64,000 nt of DNA. Origin: Duganella sp. BJB476. Its GTDB lineage: Bacteria; Pseudomonadota; Gammaproteobacteria; Burkholderiales; Burkholderiaceae_D. A program made the position numbers and the translations under genes. How positions within the stretch are numbered: position 1 is the stretch's first letter; each line of letters begins with the position of its first letter. The stretch spans positions 1,798,001 to 1,862,000 of the forward strand of contig NZ_QVIO01000001.1 in the NCBI RefSeq assembly GCF_003416895.1, given 5' to 3'. This document shows, in pieces, positions 17,750 to 25,986 of this stretch. The notes under the pieces were generated by a model, which saw nothing but the letters and a program-made list of their open reading frames with translations, did not search any database and was not told the DNA's origin.

Positions 17750-19969
17750 TCAAAGAATACCGAGCGGCGGCTGGCGGGCGGCCAGCCATTGCTGCAACTG
17801 CCCGGCCGGCACAGGTTGGCTGAACAAAAAACCCTGGTAGCGATGGCAGCCCAACTGCTCCAGCAAGCGGCGCTGCTCGAGGCTTTCCACGCCTTCCGCA
17901 ATCACGTCCAGGCCCAGGCTGCGCGACATGGCGATGATGGTCGTCACGATGGCCTGGTCGTTGCTGTTGCTGGCCAGTTCGTTGACGAAGGAGCGGTCGA
18001 TCTTCAGCTGGCTTAGCGGCAAGCGCCGCAAATATTGCAGCGAAGAGTAGCCGGTGCCGAAATCGTCCAGCGAGAAGTGCACGCCGATCTTGCGCAGCCG
18101 CTCCATGGTGACTATGGTCTGCTCGATATTCTCCAGCAGCAGGCCCTCGGTCAGTTCCAGCTTCAGGCGCGCCGGGTCGACGCCGTGGCGCCGGATCAGC
18201 TCTTGCACCTGCTCGAAAAAATCCCGTTGATGGATCTGCGCCGCGCTGACATTCACCGCCATCACCAGCTGCGCCATGTGCGGCTGGTCTTGCCACTGCC
18301 GCAGCTGGGCGCAGGCCGTTTCCATCACCCACTGGCCGATCGGCAGGATCAGGCTGGCTTCTTCCGCCACCGGAATGAAGCGGGCCGGCGACATGAAGCC
18401 GCCGTCCGGCTGCGGCCAGCGTATCAGCGCTTCCGCGCCGACCGCCTGTCCCTGCGCGTCGACCTGGGGCTGGTAGTACAGTTCGAAGCGCTGCTCAGCG
18501 ATCGCCCGCCGCAACGCTTCCTCCAGCCGGGCCCGGGTGCTGATCTTGTCCTGCATTTTCTGGTCGAAGAAGCGCATGCCGTTGCGGCCCGCCTGCTTGG
18601 CCTGGTACATGGCGATGTCGGCCTGCATCAGCAATTCCTCCGGATGGGCCGGCCAGCCGCCATGGAACAAGGTCGCGCCCATGCTCGGCGTGCTGTGGCA
18701 CAGATGGCTGCCCAGCATGTACGGACGATTCAGCCCGGCCAGGATCTTGGTCCCGAGCTGCTCGGCCTGGGCCGCTGCCGTCGGTTCGTTGCAGCCCAGG
18801 CCCTCCAGCAGCACGACGAATTCATCGCCGCCCAGCCGGGCCACGGTGTCGCCTTGCCGCAGGCATTCCTGCAAGCGCTCGGCGACCTGTTGCAGCAGCA
18901 GGTCGCCGACGCTGTGGCCGAGTGTATCGTTGAGCGTCTTGAAGTTGTCGAGGTCGATGAACATCAGCGCGCCGTAACGTTCATGCAGCTTGCTGGCATC
19001 GAGCACCTGGCGCAAGCGCTCGAGCAGCATGCGGCGGTTGGGCAGGCGGGTGAGCGGATCGTAGAACGCCAGGCTGCGGATCTCGTCGCTGGCCGCCTTG
19101 CTCAAGGTGACGTCGGTCAGCGCCGCGACGTAGTTGCAGATGCTGCCACTGCCGTCGCGCACCGAGGTAATGCTCAGATATTCGGGATAGACTTCGCCGT
19201 TCTTGCGGCGGTTCCAGATTTCGCCGGACCAGCTGCCGCGCTCACCGATTTCGCTCCACATCGCCCGGTAGAATTCGGCGTCGTGGCGGCCGGAGCTGAG
19301 CATGCTCGGCGTGCGCCCCACCGCCTCGTCCATCGGATAGCCGGTGATGCGGGTGAAGGCCTGGTTGACCTTGAGGATGACCCCGTGGCTGTCGGTGACC
19401 ATCATGCCCTCGTTCGATTCGAAGGCGGTGGCGGCGATCCGCAGGTTGGCCTCGGCCAGGTGGCGCTCGGTGATGTCTTCATGCGCCACCGCCGCCCCCT
19501 GCCAGCCGTAGCTCATCGGCGACACCGTCATGCGGAACCAGCGCCGCGCGGTCGGGGTATGGCAAGGATATTCCATCTGGAATCGGCTGCTTTGCCCGGC
19601 CAGCACCGCCCTGATGCCGGCCTCTGCCTCGGCTGCGCCTTCGGTTCCCCGCCCCACCGCGTCACGGCACAGCTCAAGGTAATTGCAGCCGATGTCGGTG
19701 TACAAGGCAGGCTGCCCCGGTTGGCGGCGCGTGGCGGCGGCCTGGCGCCAGGCCGTGTTGACGGCCAGGATGGTGCCGTCCGCCCCCACCACGGCCAGCT
19801 GTTCGCGCAAGGCGTCGAGCACGGCGCAGGCAAAGCTATGGCAAACCCCGGCGGCTGCGGCGCGCAGCGGTGGTGCTGGGCCTTGCTGGACGGTAGTCGC
19901 GGGGCAGGAAAAGTCGCACGACGCACCGCCGGCGGACGGCGAATACAGCAGTGGCAGATGGTTGGTCAT
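17750..19969 (-). CDS. PAS-PAS-GGDEF-EAL protein (c-di-GMP cyclase and phosphodiesterase domains)
   Basis: 739 residues without obvious membrane helices. Two PAS domains (about 50-165 and 175-295) precede GGDEF and EAL domains. The cyclase motif is intact ([14 protein letters not shown]), with an RxxD inhibitory site (RQGD) five residues before it. The EAL domain keeps GAEALIRW and [16 protein letters not shown], so phosphodiesterase activity is also plausible. PAS domains often sense redox state, oxygen or small ligands. The start has a GAGG ribosome-binding sequence. Two FNR-type boxes at 20008-20043 lie 39-74 bases upstream of the start codon, and the next gene downstream encodes hemerythrin. 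Confidence 0.94.
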   Translation of the reverse strand: MTNHLPLLYSPSAGGASCDFSCPATTVQQGPAPPLRAAAAGVCHSFACAVLDALREQLAVVGADGTILAVNTAWRQAAATRRQPGQPALYTDIGCNYLELCRDAVGRGTEGAAEAEAGIRAVLAGQSSRFQMEYPCHTPTARRWFRMTVSPMSYGWQGAAVAHEDITERHLAEANLRIAATAFESNEGMMVTDSHGVILKVNQAFTRITGYPMDEAVGRTPSMLSSGRHDAEFYRAMWSEIGERGSWSGEIWNRRKNGEVYPEYLSITSVRDGSGSICNYVAALTDVTLSKAASDEIRSLAFYDPLTRLPNRRMLLERLRQVLDASKLHERYGALMFIDLDNFKTLNDTLGHSVGDLLLQQVAERLQECLRQGDTVARLGGDEFVVLLEGLGCNEPTAAAQAEQLGTKILAGLNRPYMLGSHLCHSTPSMGATLFHGGWPAHPEELLMQADIAMYQAKQAGRNGMRFFDQKMQDKISTRARLEEALRRAIAEQRFELYYQPQVDAQGQAVGAEALIRWPQPDGGFMSPARFIPVAEEASLILPIGQWVMETACAQLRQWQDQPHMAQLVMAVNVSAAQIHQRDFFEQVQELIRRHGVDPARLKLELTEGLLLENIEQTIVTMERLRKIGVHFSLDDFGTGYSSLQYLRRLPLSQLKIDRSFVNELASNSNDQAIVTTIIAMSRSLGLDVIAEGVESLEQRRLLEQLGCHRYQGFLFSQPVPAGQLQQWLAARQPPLGIL

Positions 19970-20007
19970 GGCAGTGCCTCGCAGAGAGCTGATTTTCTAC
20001 AAGGATA

Positions 20008-20021
20008 CTGATTCAAATCAA
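20008..20021 (-). promoter_or_regulatory. FNR/Anr-type box, promoter-proximal
   Basis: On the minus strand the sequence is TTGATTTGAATCAG, matching TTGAT-N4-ATCAA at 9 of 10 fixed positions. Its centre is 22 bases from that of the perfect box at 20030-20043. Confidence 0.6.
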
Positions 20022-20029
20022 TAAAAAAT

Positions 20030-20043
20030 TTGATTGAAATCAA
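20030..20043 (-). promoter_or_regulatory. FNR/Anr-type box, perfect match
   Basis: TTGATTGAAATCAA on the plus strand (TTGATTTCAATCAA on the minus strand) matches TTGAT-N4-ATCAA at every fixed position. It lies between the end of the Sel1-repeat gene and the start of the PAS-GGDEF-EAL gene, facing only the latter. Confidence 0.72.
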
Positions 20044-20068
20044 GTTTCTACCAGTGTGCCGGCGCAGC

Positions 20069-20626
20069 CTATTGTTTCGGCGAATTCGCCGGTTCCGCCG
20101 ACGGGTTATCCAGTTCGAACTGCGCGCCGGCATTACCCAGCTTGGCTGCCAGGCGGAAGTACCTGAGCGCGGCTGCATGATCGACTGCCACGCCGCGCCC
20201 CTCTTCGTACGCCAATCCCAGGCTGTAGCATGCGGCGGCATTGTATTGTCCGGCCGCCTCGCGATAGAAACCGGCCGCCTTCTCCAGATTCTGAGGCAGG
20301 CCACGGCCCTCGGCATACATGTCGCCCAATCTGTTCTGCGCCAGGTCGTCGCCGCGCGAGGCCGCCCGGCTCAACCACTCCACCGCCAGGGCATAGTTCT
20401 GCGGTGTGCCTTGGCCGTCCGCGTACATCTTGCCCAGCAAGCCCTGGGCGTAGGCCTCGCCCTTGCGAGCTTGCTTGCTCAAGCCCTTGAACGCGGCCGG
20501 ATAATCTCCCCGCTGGTATAGCTCTACGAATTCTTCCAACTCCGAGGTCATGCGGATTTCCGCACCGGCGTGCGCTGCACCAGCCACGACCAACAGGCCG
20601 GTCAATAAAATTTGTTTGAATCGCAT
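20069..20626 (-). CDS. Exported Sel1-repeat (tetratricopeptide-like) protein
   Basis: From the ATG at 20626 (GAGAAA ribosome-binding sequence; a GTG four codons earlier is less likely) it has 185 residues. A signal peptide ends near AHAGA. Three to four Sel1-like repeats follow, recognisable by GLLGKMYADGQGTPQNYALA, NRLGDMYAEGRGLPQN and YSLGLAYEEGRGVAVDH, each a helix-turn-helix unit of about 36 residues. Such repeats mediate protein-protein contacts in the periplasm or at the cell surface. It follows the VOC-protein gene by 57 bases on the same strand. Function unknown. Confidence 0.85.
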   Translation of the reverse strand: MRFKQILLTGLLVVAGAAHAGAEIRMTSELEEFVELYQRGDYPAAFKGLSKQARKGEAYAQGLLGKMYADGQGTPQNYALAVEWLSRAASRGDDLAQNRLGDMYAEGRGLPQNLEKAAGFYREAAGQYNAAACYSLGLAYEEGRGVAVDHAAALRYFRLAAKLGNAGAQFELDNPSAEPANSPKQ

Positions 20627-20683
20627 GAACTTTCTCACAAGCGCGATGACAAGGAAAAGCTTCCCCCCTACCCCGGTGGAGGA

Positions 20684-21070
20684 TCACTTGCCTTCCGGCG
20701 GCTCCCACAATTCGACCTTGTTGCCGTCGGGGTCCACAACCCAGCCGAACTTGCCGTACTCCGATTCATCGACCTTGTCCAGGACCTGGCAGCCTTCGGC
20801 CCGCAGCGCGGCCAACAGGCCATGCAGGTCGGCTACCCGATAATTGATCATGAAACTGGATGTGCTGGGAGCGAAGTAATCGGTGTCGGCCTTGAAAGCA
20901 TTCCACGCAGTGGTGCCGGTGCCGCTCGGATTATCCGGGCCGGACCAGCGGAATGCCACGCCGCCCCACTGGCTAACCTCCAGACCGAGATGGACCCGAT
21001 ACCACTCGGTCAGCGCCTTCGGATCTGGAGACTTGAAGAACACACCGCCTATGCCTGTGACACGTTTCAT
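20684..21070 (-). CDS. VOC family (glyoxalase/dioxygenase fold) protein
   Basis: 128 residues, a single vicinal-oxygen-chelate domain of two beta-alpha-beta-beta-beta units. Typical elements are GIGGVFFKSPDPKALTEWY at the start and YGKFGWVVDPDGNKVELWEP at the end, the latter containing the usual Glu metal ligand. Family members include glyoxalases, antibiotic-resistance proteins and dioxygenases, and the sequence alone does not choose among them. It probably shares a transcript with the Sel1-repeat gene downstream. Confidence 0.8.
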   Translation of the reverse strand: MKRVTGIGGVFFKSPDPKALTEWYRVHLGLEVSQWGGVAFRWSGPDNPSGTGTTAWNAFKADTDYFAPSTSSFMINYRVADLHGLLAALRAEGCQVLDKVDESEYGKFGWVVDPDGNKVELWEPPEGK

Positions 21071-21208
21071 TTAAGGCTCCTGGGATAATGGACATGCAGC
21101 TATTGTCTCTATCATATCACTCGCACAGAGCCCAGCCTACGATAGCCCTTCTTGGAATATCTACTTGCAGCGGAATCCATCGGGTCAACTTCTTGTGGGC
21201 GTCAGCAT

Positions 21209-22063
21209 TTATGCCGACGTGATGATGCCGTCCAGCTTACGGACGGCTTCCGGCGGCAGTGTCAAATCGGCAGCGGCGGCATTTTGACGCAAATGGGCGA
21301 CGGATGAGGTGCCGGGAATCAGCAGGATATTCTGCGAACGTTGCAGCAGCCAGGCCAGCGCTGTCTGCATGGGCGTGGCGTCCAGTTGCGCGGCGACATC
21401 GGACAGGATAGCCGATTGCAGCGGCGAGAAGCCACCAAGCGGGAAGAACGGCACGTAGGCGATACCGTCTTTTGCCAGCTCGTCGATCAGTGCGTCGTCG
21501 TGGCGGTGGACCAGGTTGTATTGATTCTGCACACAGACTATGGGGGTGATGCTGCGCGCCTGCCTCACCTGCTGCGCGGTCGCATTGCTCAAGCCAATGT
21601 GACGTATCAGGCCGCGTTGCCGCAGTTCCGCCAGTGCGATGATGTGGGCTTCAATGTCGCCTTCCGCCGGACCCATGATGTCAAACATGAGACGCATGTT
21701 CACCACATCCAGTCGTTCCAGGCCGAGGTTGCGCAGGTTGTCATGCACTGCCGCTTCCAGCGCCTTCGGCGACTGGGCCGGCAGCCAGGAAGCGTCGGCG
21801 CCGCGCGAAGCGCCGATCTTGGTGACGATCACCAGATCGTCCGCGTACGGATGTAGCGCTTCGCGGATCAGCTGGTTGGTGACATGGGGCCCGTAGAAAT
21901 CGCTGGTATCGATGTGATTGATGCCCAGCGCAACAAGCTCCCGCAGCACTGCCAGCGCTTCCTCGCGGTTCTTGGGTGGGCCAAAGACGTGCGGGCCCGC
22001 AAGCTGCATGGCGCCATAGCCCATGCGGTTGACAGCCAGATCGCCAAGTTGGAAGGTGTTCAA
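21209..22063 (-). CDS. pdxI: Aldo/keto reductase, pyridoxal reductase PdxI (YdbC) type
   Basis: The best start is a TTG at 22063, six bases after a strong AAGGAG sequence, giving 284 residues. The sequence closely follows remembered E. coli YdbC/PdxI throughout: NRMGYGAMQLAGP, HIDTSDFYGPHVTNQLIREA, DASWLPAQSP, AYVPFFPLGGFSPLQS and ILLIPGTSSVAHLRQN. Asp, Tyr and Lys of the AKR tetrad are present. The usual His position reads VVNMRLM, as in YdbC (VVNLR). It would reduce pyridoxal to pyridoxine with NADPH in vitamin B6 salvage. It is divergent from a LysR gene, with a palindromic site between them. Confidence 0.82.
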   Translation of the reverse strand: MNTFQLGDLAVNRMGYGAMQLAGPHVFGPPKNREEALAVLRELVALGINHIDTSDFYGPHVTNQLIREALHPYADDLVIVTKIGASRGADASWLPAQSPKALEAAVHDNLRNLGLERLDVVNMRLMFDIMGPAEGDIEAHIIALAELRQRGLIRHIGLSNATAQQVRQARSITPIVCVQNQYNLVHRHDDALIDELAKDGIAYVPFFPLGGFSPLQSAILSDVAAQLDATPMQTALAWLLQRSQNILLIPGTSSVAHLRQNAAAADLTLPPEAVRKLDGIITSA

Positions 22064-22113
22064 AATATGCTCCTTAAGGATGGGTTGGTGAACAGAGTCT
22101 AGGCGCGAAAACT

Positions 22114-22150
22114 TTGTGCGACAATACCTCGCAATGGCACAACTTGTGCC
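22114..22150. promoter_or_regulatory. Likely LysR-regulator operator between pdxI and the LysR gene
   Basis: A perfect 15-base palindrome GGCACAACTTGTGCC occupies 22136-22150, and a further TTGTGC half-site lies at 22114-22119. The spacing of repeated half-sites fits a LysR tetramer site, and the position between divergent genes fits autoregulation with control of pdxI. Confidence 0.5.
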
Positions 22151-22169
22151 GAATACAGGACAATGACCG

Positions 22170-23069
22170 ATGGCTGAACTGCAGGATATCGGCGCCTTCG
22201 TCGCGGTCGCCAAACACGGCGGCTTTCGCGGCGCCGCGCGCATGACGGGCAATAGCGCGTCACAACTGAGCGAGGCGGTGCGACGGCTGGAGGCAGGCCT
22301 TGGCATGCGCCTGCTGAACCGCACCACTCGCAGCGTGGCCACCACTGACGCCGGCCAACGCTTGTTGGAGCAACTGATGCCGGCGCTTGACGCGGTCGAA
22401 TCCGCGCTGGATGTGGTGAACGGTTTTCGCGACCGCCCGGCAGGCAGACTGCGGCTCAACGTGCCGCTCAGCGTATCGAAACTGATCCTGCCGCGCATCA
22501 TTCCGCCGTTTATGGCAGCGTATCCGGACATCTGCCTGGAGATCATCGTCGATGACAGCTTTATCGATCTGCAACACTCCGGCTGCGATGCCGGCGTCCG
22601 CTACGAAGAGCACATGGAGCTGGATATGGTGGCGATTCCGATTGGACCGCGCCGGCAACGTTTTGCGCTGGCAGCGTCGCCCGACTATCTGCGACAGCAC
22701 GGCATGCCCAAGCGCCCAGAAGACCTGCTGCGACATACCTGCCTGCGCGGGCGTTTTTCCAGCGGCGCCATGCCGGATTGGGAATTCGAGCACAAAGGCA
22801 AGAAAGTCGTCATCAAACCGGCCGGTCCCTTGATTGTCGGCCTGGGCGCTGGCGCCGACTTGAAGGTGGATGCGGCGTTGGCCGGCGGCGGCCTGGTGTA
22901 CCTGTTTGAAGACTGGCTGAAACCCTACATGGAGCGCGGTGAACTGGAGCCGGTACTGGAGCGCTGGTGGCCAGCCTTTAACGGTCCCTCGCTGTACTAT
23001 CCCGGCCGGCGTTACCTGCCGGCGCCGCTGCGCGCGTTTGCGGATTTTATTCCGACCATGCGCTGGTAG
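22170..23069 (+). CDS. LysR-family transcriptional regulator
   Basis: 299 residues, normal family length. The N-terminal winged helix-turn-helix is clear (GAFVAVAKHGGFRGAARMTG, then LRRLEAGLGMRLLNRTTRS-like residues 36-55). The rest is a periplasmic-binding-protein-like effector domain (LRLNVPLSVSKLILPRIIPP onward), in the subgroup with short N-terminal arm typical of regulators of nearby oxidoreductases. It is transcribed away from pdxI, and the 106-base gap contains inverted repeats. It probably controls pdxI; the effector is unknown. It is the last chromosomal gene before the island boundary. Confidence 0.9.
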   Translation: MAELQDIGAFVAVAKHGGFRGAARMTGNSASQLSEAVRRLEAGLGMRLLNRTTRSVATTDAGQRLLEQLMPALDAVESALDVVNGFRDRPAGRLRLNVPLSVSKLILPRIIPPFMAAYPDICLEIIVDDSFIDLQHSGCDAGVRYEEHMELDMVAIPIGPRRQRFALAASPDYLRQHGMPKRPEDLLRHTCLRGRFSSGAMPDWEFEHKGKKVVIKPAGPLIVGLGAGADLKVDAALAGGGLVYLFEDWLKPYMERGELEPVLERWWPAFNGPSLYYPGRRYLPAPLRAFADFIPTMRW

Positions 23070-23082
23070 CGCCCAAAACAAC

Positions 23083-23113
23083 AAAGGCCTACATCTACAC
23101 GATGTAAGCCTTT
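23083..23113. terminator. Terminator-like hairpin at the left island boundary
   Basis: AAAGGCCTACATC and GATGTAAGCCTTT form a near-perfect stem with a 5-base loop. It is homologous to the hairpin after the complete tRNA (53455-53485) and can serve the LysR gene on the plus strand. Confidence 0.65.
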
Positions 23114-23130
23114 GATTTAAAACGAATTCT

Positions 23131-23175
23131 TGGTGGGAAGTGCAAGTTTCGAACTTGCGACCCCTGCAGTGTGAA
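23131..23175 (-). repeat. Left attachment-site repeat: 3' 45 nt of tRNA-Val(CAC)
   Basis: These 45 bases are identical to the 3' part of the complete tRNA gene (53504-53548), from the first base of the anticodon loop to the encoded CCA, in the same orientation. Identity stops abruptly at the anticodon loop. The acceptor, D-arm and 5' anticodon strand are missing, so this is not a functional tRNA. A non-coding stretch of 479 bases (23070-23548) around it also holds the hairpin and CCGTACT repeats. Confidence 0.9.
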
Positions 23176-23268
23176 AGCCCAGATACGAGACGATGGGAGT
23201 TTTCGGAAGCCAGCTTACATAGGTAACGCCGGCAATTGATGGCTCCCGGTGACTCCCGACAAATCCCG

Positions 23269-23293
23269 CCGTACTCCGTACTGACTCCGTACT
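23269..23293 (+). repeat. Three CCGTACT repeats inside the left island end
   Basis: CCGTACT occurs at 23269-23275, directly again at 23276-23282, and at 23287-23293. The same heptamer is clustered inside the right end at 53420-53436, which suggests integrase arm-type binding sites. Confidence 0.6.
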
Positions 23294-23548
23294 ACCCACC
23301 GAATTTTCATTGGCGCGGCGTTTGACATGCAGGATTGGCCTGAATGCCACTGGTTTCGCCGATCGGCGCCATGTTCTTCAACAACGGCGGCGCCCACGTT
23401 ATAGCAGCTCACCCGTTCCATTTGGACGCGCCCACAATTTGCGCGGACCGCCTATTTGTCCGTCAAGACCGGCGGCGTCGCTTCCTCCATGAAAAACTCC
23501 CCATCAATCTGCAAGCGCACCGCTTGCCTTATCTTAAGGGAAAACAAC

Positions 23549-24682
23549 ATGGGCGTACTGGAAGGACTGCGTGTCATCGAAATCGCGGCAATCGGACCCG
23601 CACCTTTTTGCGGCATGCTGCTGGCCGACATGGGGGCGCAGGTGACGCTGGTCGAGCGCGCCGGCGGCAAGGCGGGCGATCCGCTCGACCTCGGCAAGAA
23701 CGCCATCGTCAACCGCGGCAAACTTTCGCTGGCGCTGGACCTGAAAGATCCGGCGGCGATCGAGGCCGTGCTGCGCCTGATCGAACAGGCCGACGTCGTG
23801 ATCGAGGGCATGCGCCCCGGGGTCATGGAGCGGCTGGGACTGGGGCCCGACGTCTGCCTGGCGCGCAATCCGGCGCTGGTCTACGGCCGCATGACCGGCT
23901 GGGGCCAGCACGGCCCGCTGGCGCAGGCGGCCGGCCACGACATCAACTACATCGCCCTGTCGGGCGCGCTGTGGTACTCGGGCACGCCGGGCAGCGCGCC
24001 GATGGCGCCGCCGACCTTGGTCGGCGACCTGGGCGGCGGCGCCCTGTATCTGGCGATGGGCATCCTGGCCGCCGTGCTGCATGCGCGCGCGCACGGCGTC
24101 GGCCAGGTGATCGACGCCGCCATCGTCGACGGCAGCGCCAACCTGATGAACCTGCTGCTGTCGGCCCACGCGGCCGGCCAGCAGCCGATGGAGCGCGGCT
24201 GCGGCCTGCTCGACGGACCGCACTGGTACGGCAGCTATGCCTGCGCCGACGGCCTGTTCATCAGCATCGGCGCGCTGGAACCGCAATTCAGCGCGCTATT
24301 GTTCCGGCAGCTCGGGCTGGCGGACGATCCGCAATTCCAGCATCCCTACGATCCGCGCCACTGGAGCGCCCTGCGCACCCGACTGGCCGGCATCTTCGCC
24401 AGCCAGCCGCGCCAGCACTGGGTCGACCTGATGGAAGGCAGCGATGCCTGCTTCTCGCCGGTGCTGACGCCGGCCGAGGCCGCACGCCACCCGCATATGG
24501 CGGCGCGCAACGTGTACTTCAAGCGCGACGGCGTCCTGCAGGCGCGGCCGGCGCCACGCTTTTCCGGCAGCCCCGACCCACTGCCCGGCCCGGTGCCGCG
24601 GCGCGGCGAGCACGGCGCCGAGATCCTGCGCGCGGCCGGCCTCGACGAGGCGGCCATCGCCCGCCTGCTGCACCAGGACTGA
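23549..24682 (+). CDS. Family III CoA-transferase superfamily, alpha-methylacyl-CoA racemase type
   Basis: The ATG at 23549 follows AAGGGA at good distance and gives 377 residues; an earlier in-frame ATG at 23456 has no support. The N-terminus GLRVIEIAAIGPAPFCGMLL and VTLVERAGG is typical of CaiB/BaiF proteins. The segment AGHDINYIALSGAL with the following QVIDAAIVDGSANL matches the His/Asp active-site regions of alpha-methylacyl-CoA racemases rather than carnitine or formyl-CoA transferases. The reaction epimerises 2-methylacyl-CoA so that beta-oxidation can proceed. It heads a block of plus-strand fatty-acid oxidation genes, which points to methyl-branched substrates. Confidence 0.8.
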   Translation: MGVLEGLRVIEIAAIGPAPFCGMLLADMGAQVTLVERAGGKAGDPLDLGKNAIVNRGKLSLALDLKDPAAIEAVLRLIEQADVVIEGMRPGVMERLGLGPDVCLARNPALVYGRMTGWGQHGPLAQAAGHDINYIALSGALWYSGTPGSAPMAPPTLVGDLGGGALYLAMGILAAVLHARAHGVGQVIDAAIVDGSANLMNLLLSAHAAGQQPMERGCGLLDGPHWYGSYACADGLFISIGALEPQFSALLFRQLGLADDPQFQHPYDPRHWSALRTRLAGIFASQPRQHWVDLMEGSDACFSPVLTPAEAARHPHMAARNVYFKRDGVLQARPAPRFSGSPDPLPGPVPRRGEHGAEILRAAGLDEAAIARLLHQD

Positions 24683-24796
24683 CGCGGGCGGACCACGGTC
24701 AGCCCTGTGGCGATTGGCCGGACCGCGCCTTTCGCTGCAATGACCTGCGCCCGCCCCGCCCCATTTCTACTATCAATCATTCACTAAGGAGACATC

Positions 24797-25954
24797 ATGG
24801 GTCACGTATTCAGAACCGAAGAGCAACAAGGCGCAGTCGATGGACTGAAGCGCTACCTGGCGGACGAAGTCAACGACGTCTTCCACAAGCAATACCGCGA
24901 CCAGTTCGTGCCGCGCGAGAAAATGGCCGAGCTGATGGGCAAACTTACCCAGTTCGGCCTGGTGTCGGGCACCATCAGCGAAGAGCACGGCGGCATGGGC
25001 ATCGACTGGCTGACCATGATCCAGCTGTTCGAGGAAGTGGCCGCGACGTCGATCGACATGTCGGTGCCGGTGCTGATCAACTCCTTCGGCGCGCTGATGC
25101 TGTCCAAGCTGGCGCCGCAGCACCTGCGCGAGCGCTACCTGCCCGGCCTGCTGGACGGCTCGGCCTTCGTCAGCGTCGGCATCTCGGAACCGGATGTCGG
25201 CTCCAATGTGCTGGAGATCAAGACCCGCGCCCGCCGCGATGGCGACCACTACATCATCAGCGGCGAGAAGACCTGGATCAGCAACGGCGCCTATTCCGAC
25301 TTCCTGATCTGCACTTGCCGCACCGGCGACGATCCGCGCAAGGGCCTGACCCACTTCCTGCTCGACCGCAAAGAGCATCCGTATGAGGTGCGCAACATCC
25401 ACAAGCTGGCCTGGAACAGCCAGTCGACCGCGCAGATCTTCCTCGACGACGTACGCGTGCCGGCCACCAATATGATCGGCAACGAAGGCGAGGCGCTGAA
25501 GAACACGCTGTCCTTCTTCGAGCGTTCGCGCGTGTTCGTCGCCGGCCAGGGCCTGGGCATCGCCCGCCGCGCGCTGGAGGAAGCGGTCAAGTACGCCAAG
25601 GAGCGCAAGCAGCACGGCAAGGTCATCGCCGGCCACCAGCTGATCTCCGGCATGCTGGCCGACATGGCCACCAAGGTCGACGCCGCCCGCCTGCTGACCT
25701 ACCGCGCCGCCGAGATGATACAGAACGGCATACCGGCCGAAATGGAGGCGGCGATGGCCAAGTACTTCGCCTGCGAAATCGGCGTCACCGTCGCGCGCCA
25801 GGCGGTGCAAATCCACGGCGGCAACGGCCTGACCACCGAATTCCTGGTCGAGAAGCTGGCGCGCGAAGCCATCGTCACGCCTATTCCGGAAGGCACGTCG
25901 CAGATGCAGCAGTTGATCATCGGCCGCGCCCTGACCGGCGTCAACGCGTTCTGA
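24797..25954 (+). CDS. Acyl-CoA dehydrogenase
   Basis: 385 residues, normal for the family. Features include SVGISEPDVGSNVLEIKT (FAD/substrate loop), YIISGEKTWISNGAYSD, RKQHGKVIAGHQLI, and VQIHGGNGLTTEFLVEKL followed by PIPEGTSQMQQ, where the Glu is the expected catalytic base. It would oxidise acyl-CoA to 2-enoyl-CoA and pass electrons to ETF. It lies 114 bases after the racemase gene and begins the downstream set of beta-oxidation genes. Chain length or branching preference cannot be read directly. Confidence 0.92.
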   Translation: MGHVFRTEEQQGAVDGLKRYLADEVNDVFHKQYRDQFVPREKMAELMGKLTQFGLVSGTISEEHGGMGIDWLTMIQLFEEVAATSIDMSVPVLINSFGALMLSKLAPQHLRERYLPGLLDGSAFVSVGISEPDVGSNVLEIKTRARRDGDHYIISGEKTWISNGAYSDFLICTCRTGDDPRKGLTHFLLDRKEHPYEVRNIHKLAWNSQSTAQIFLDDVRVPATNMIGNEGEALKNTLSFFERSRVFVAGQGLGIARRALEEAVKYAKERKQHGKVIAGHQLISGMLADMATKVDAARLLTYRAAEMIQNGIPAEMEAAMAKYFACEIGVTVARQAVQIHGGNGLTTEFLVEKLAREAIVTPIPEGTSQMQQLIIGRALTGVNAF

Positions 25955-25986
25955 ACCCGCCGCCAGGCGAGCACGAGGTGGCAAGC

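Noticed and set aside
18035..20011. Long plus-strand open frame opposite the PAS-GGDEF-EAL gene
   Set aside because: The translation lacks domains and has the composition of an antisense frame, while the minus strand encodes intact GGDEF and EAL motifs.
23131..23175. A second functional tRNA-Val gene
   Set aside because: Only the 3' 45 bases match; the acceptor 5' strand, D arm and half of the anticodon stem are absent.
23070..23548. Integrase or transposase remnants at the left island end
   Set aside because: Both strands were read for recombinase motifs (R-H-R-Y or DDE patterns) and none was seen; only repeats and a hairpin are present.
23344..25386. Open frame overlapping the racemase and dehydrogenase genes in another frame
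   Set aside because: It is Arg/Gly/Pro-rich with no homology signal and spans two real genes.
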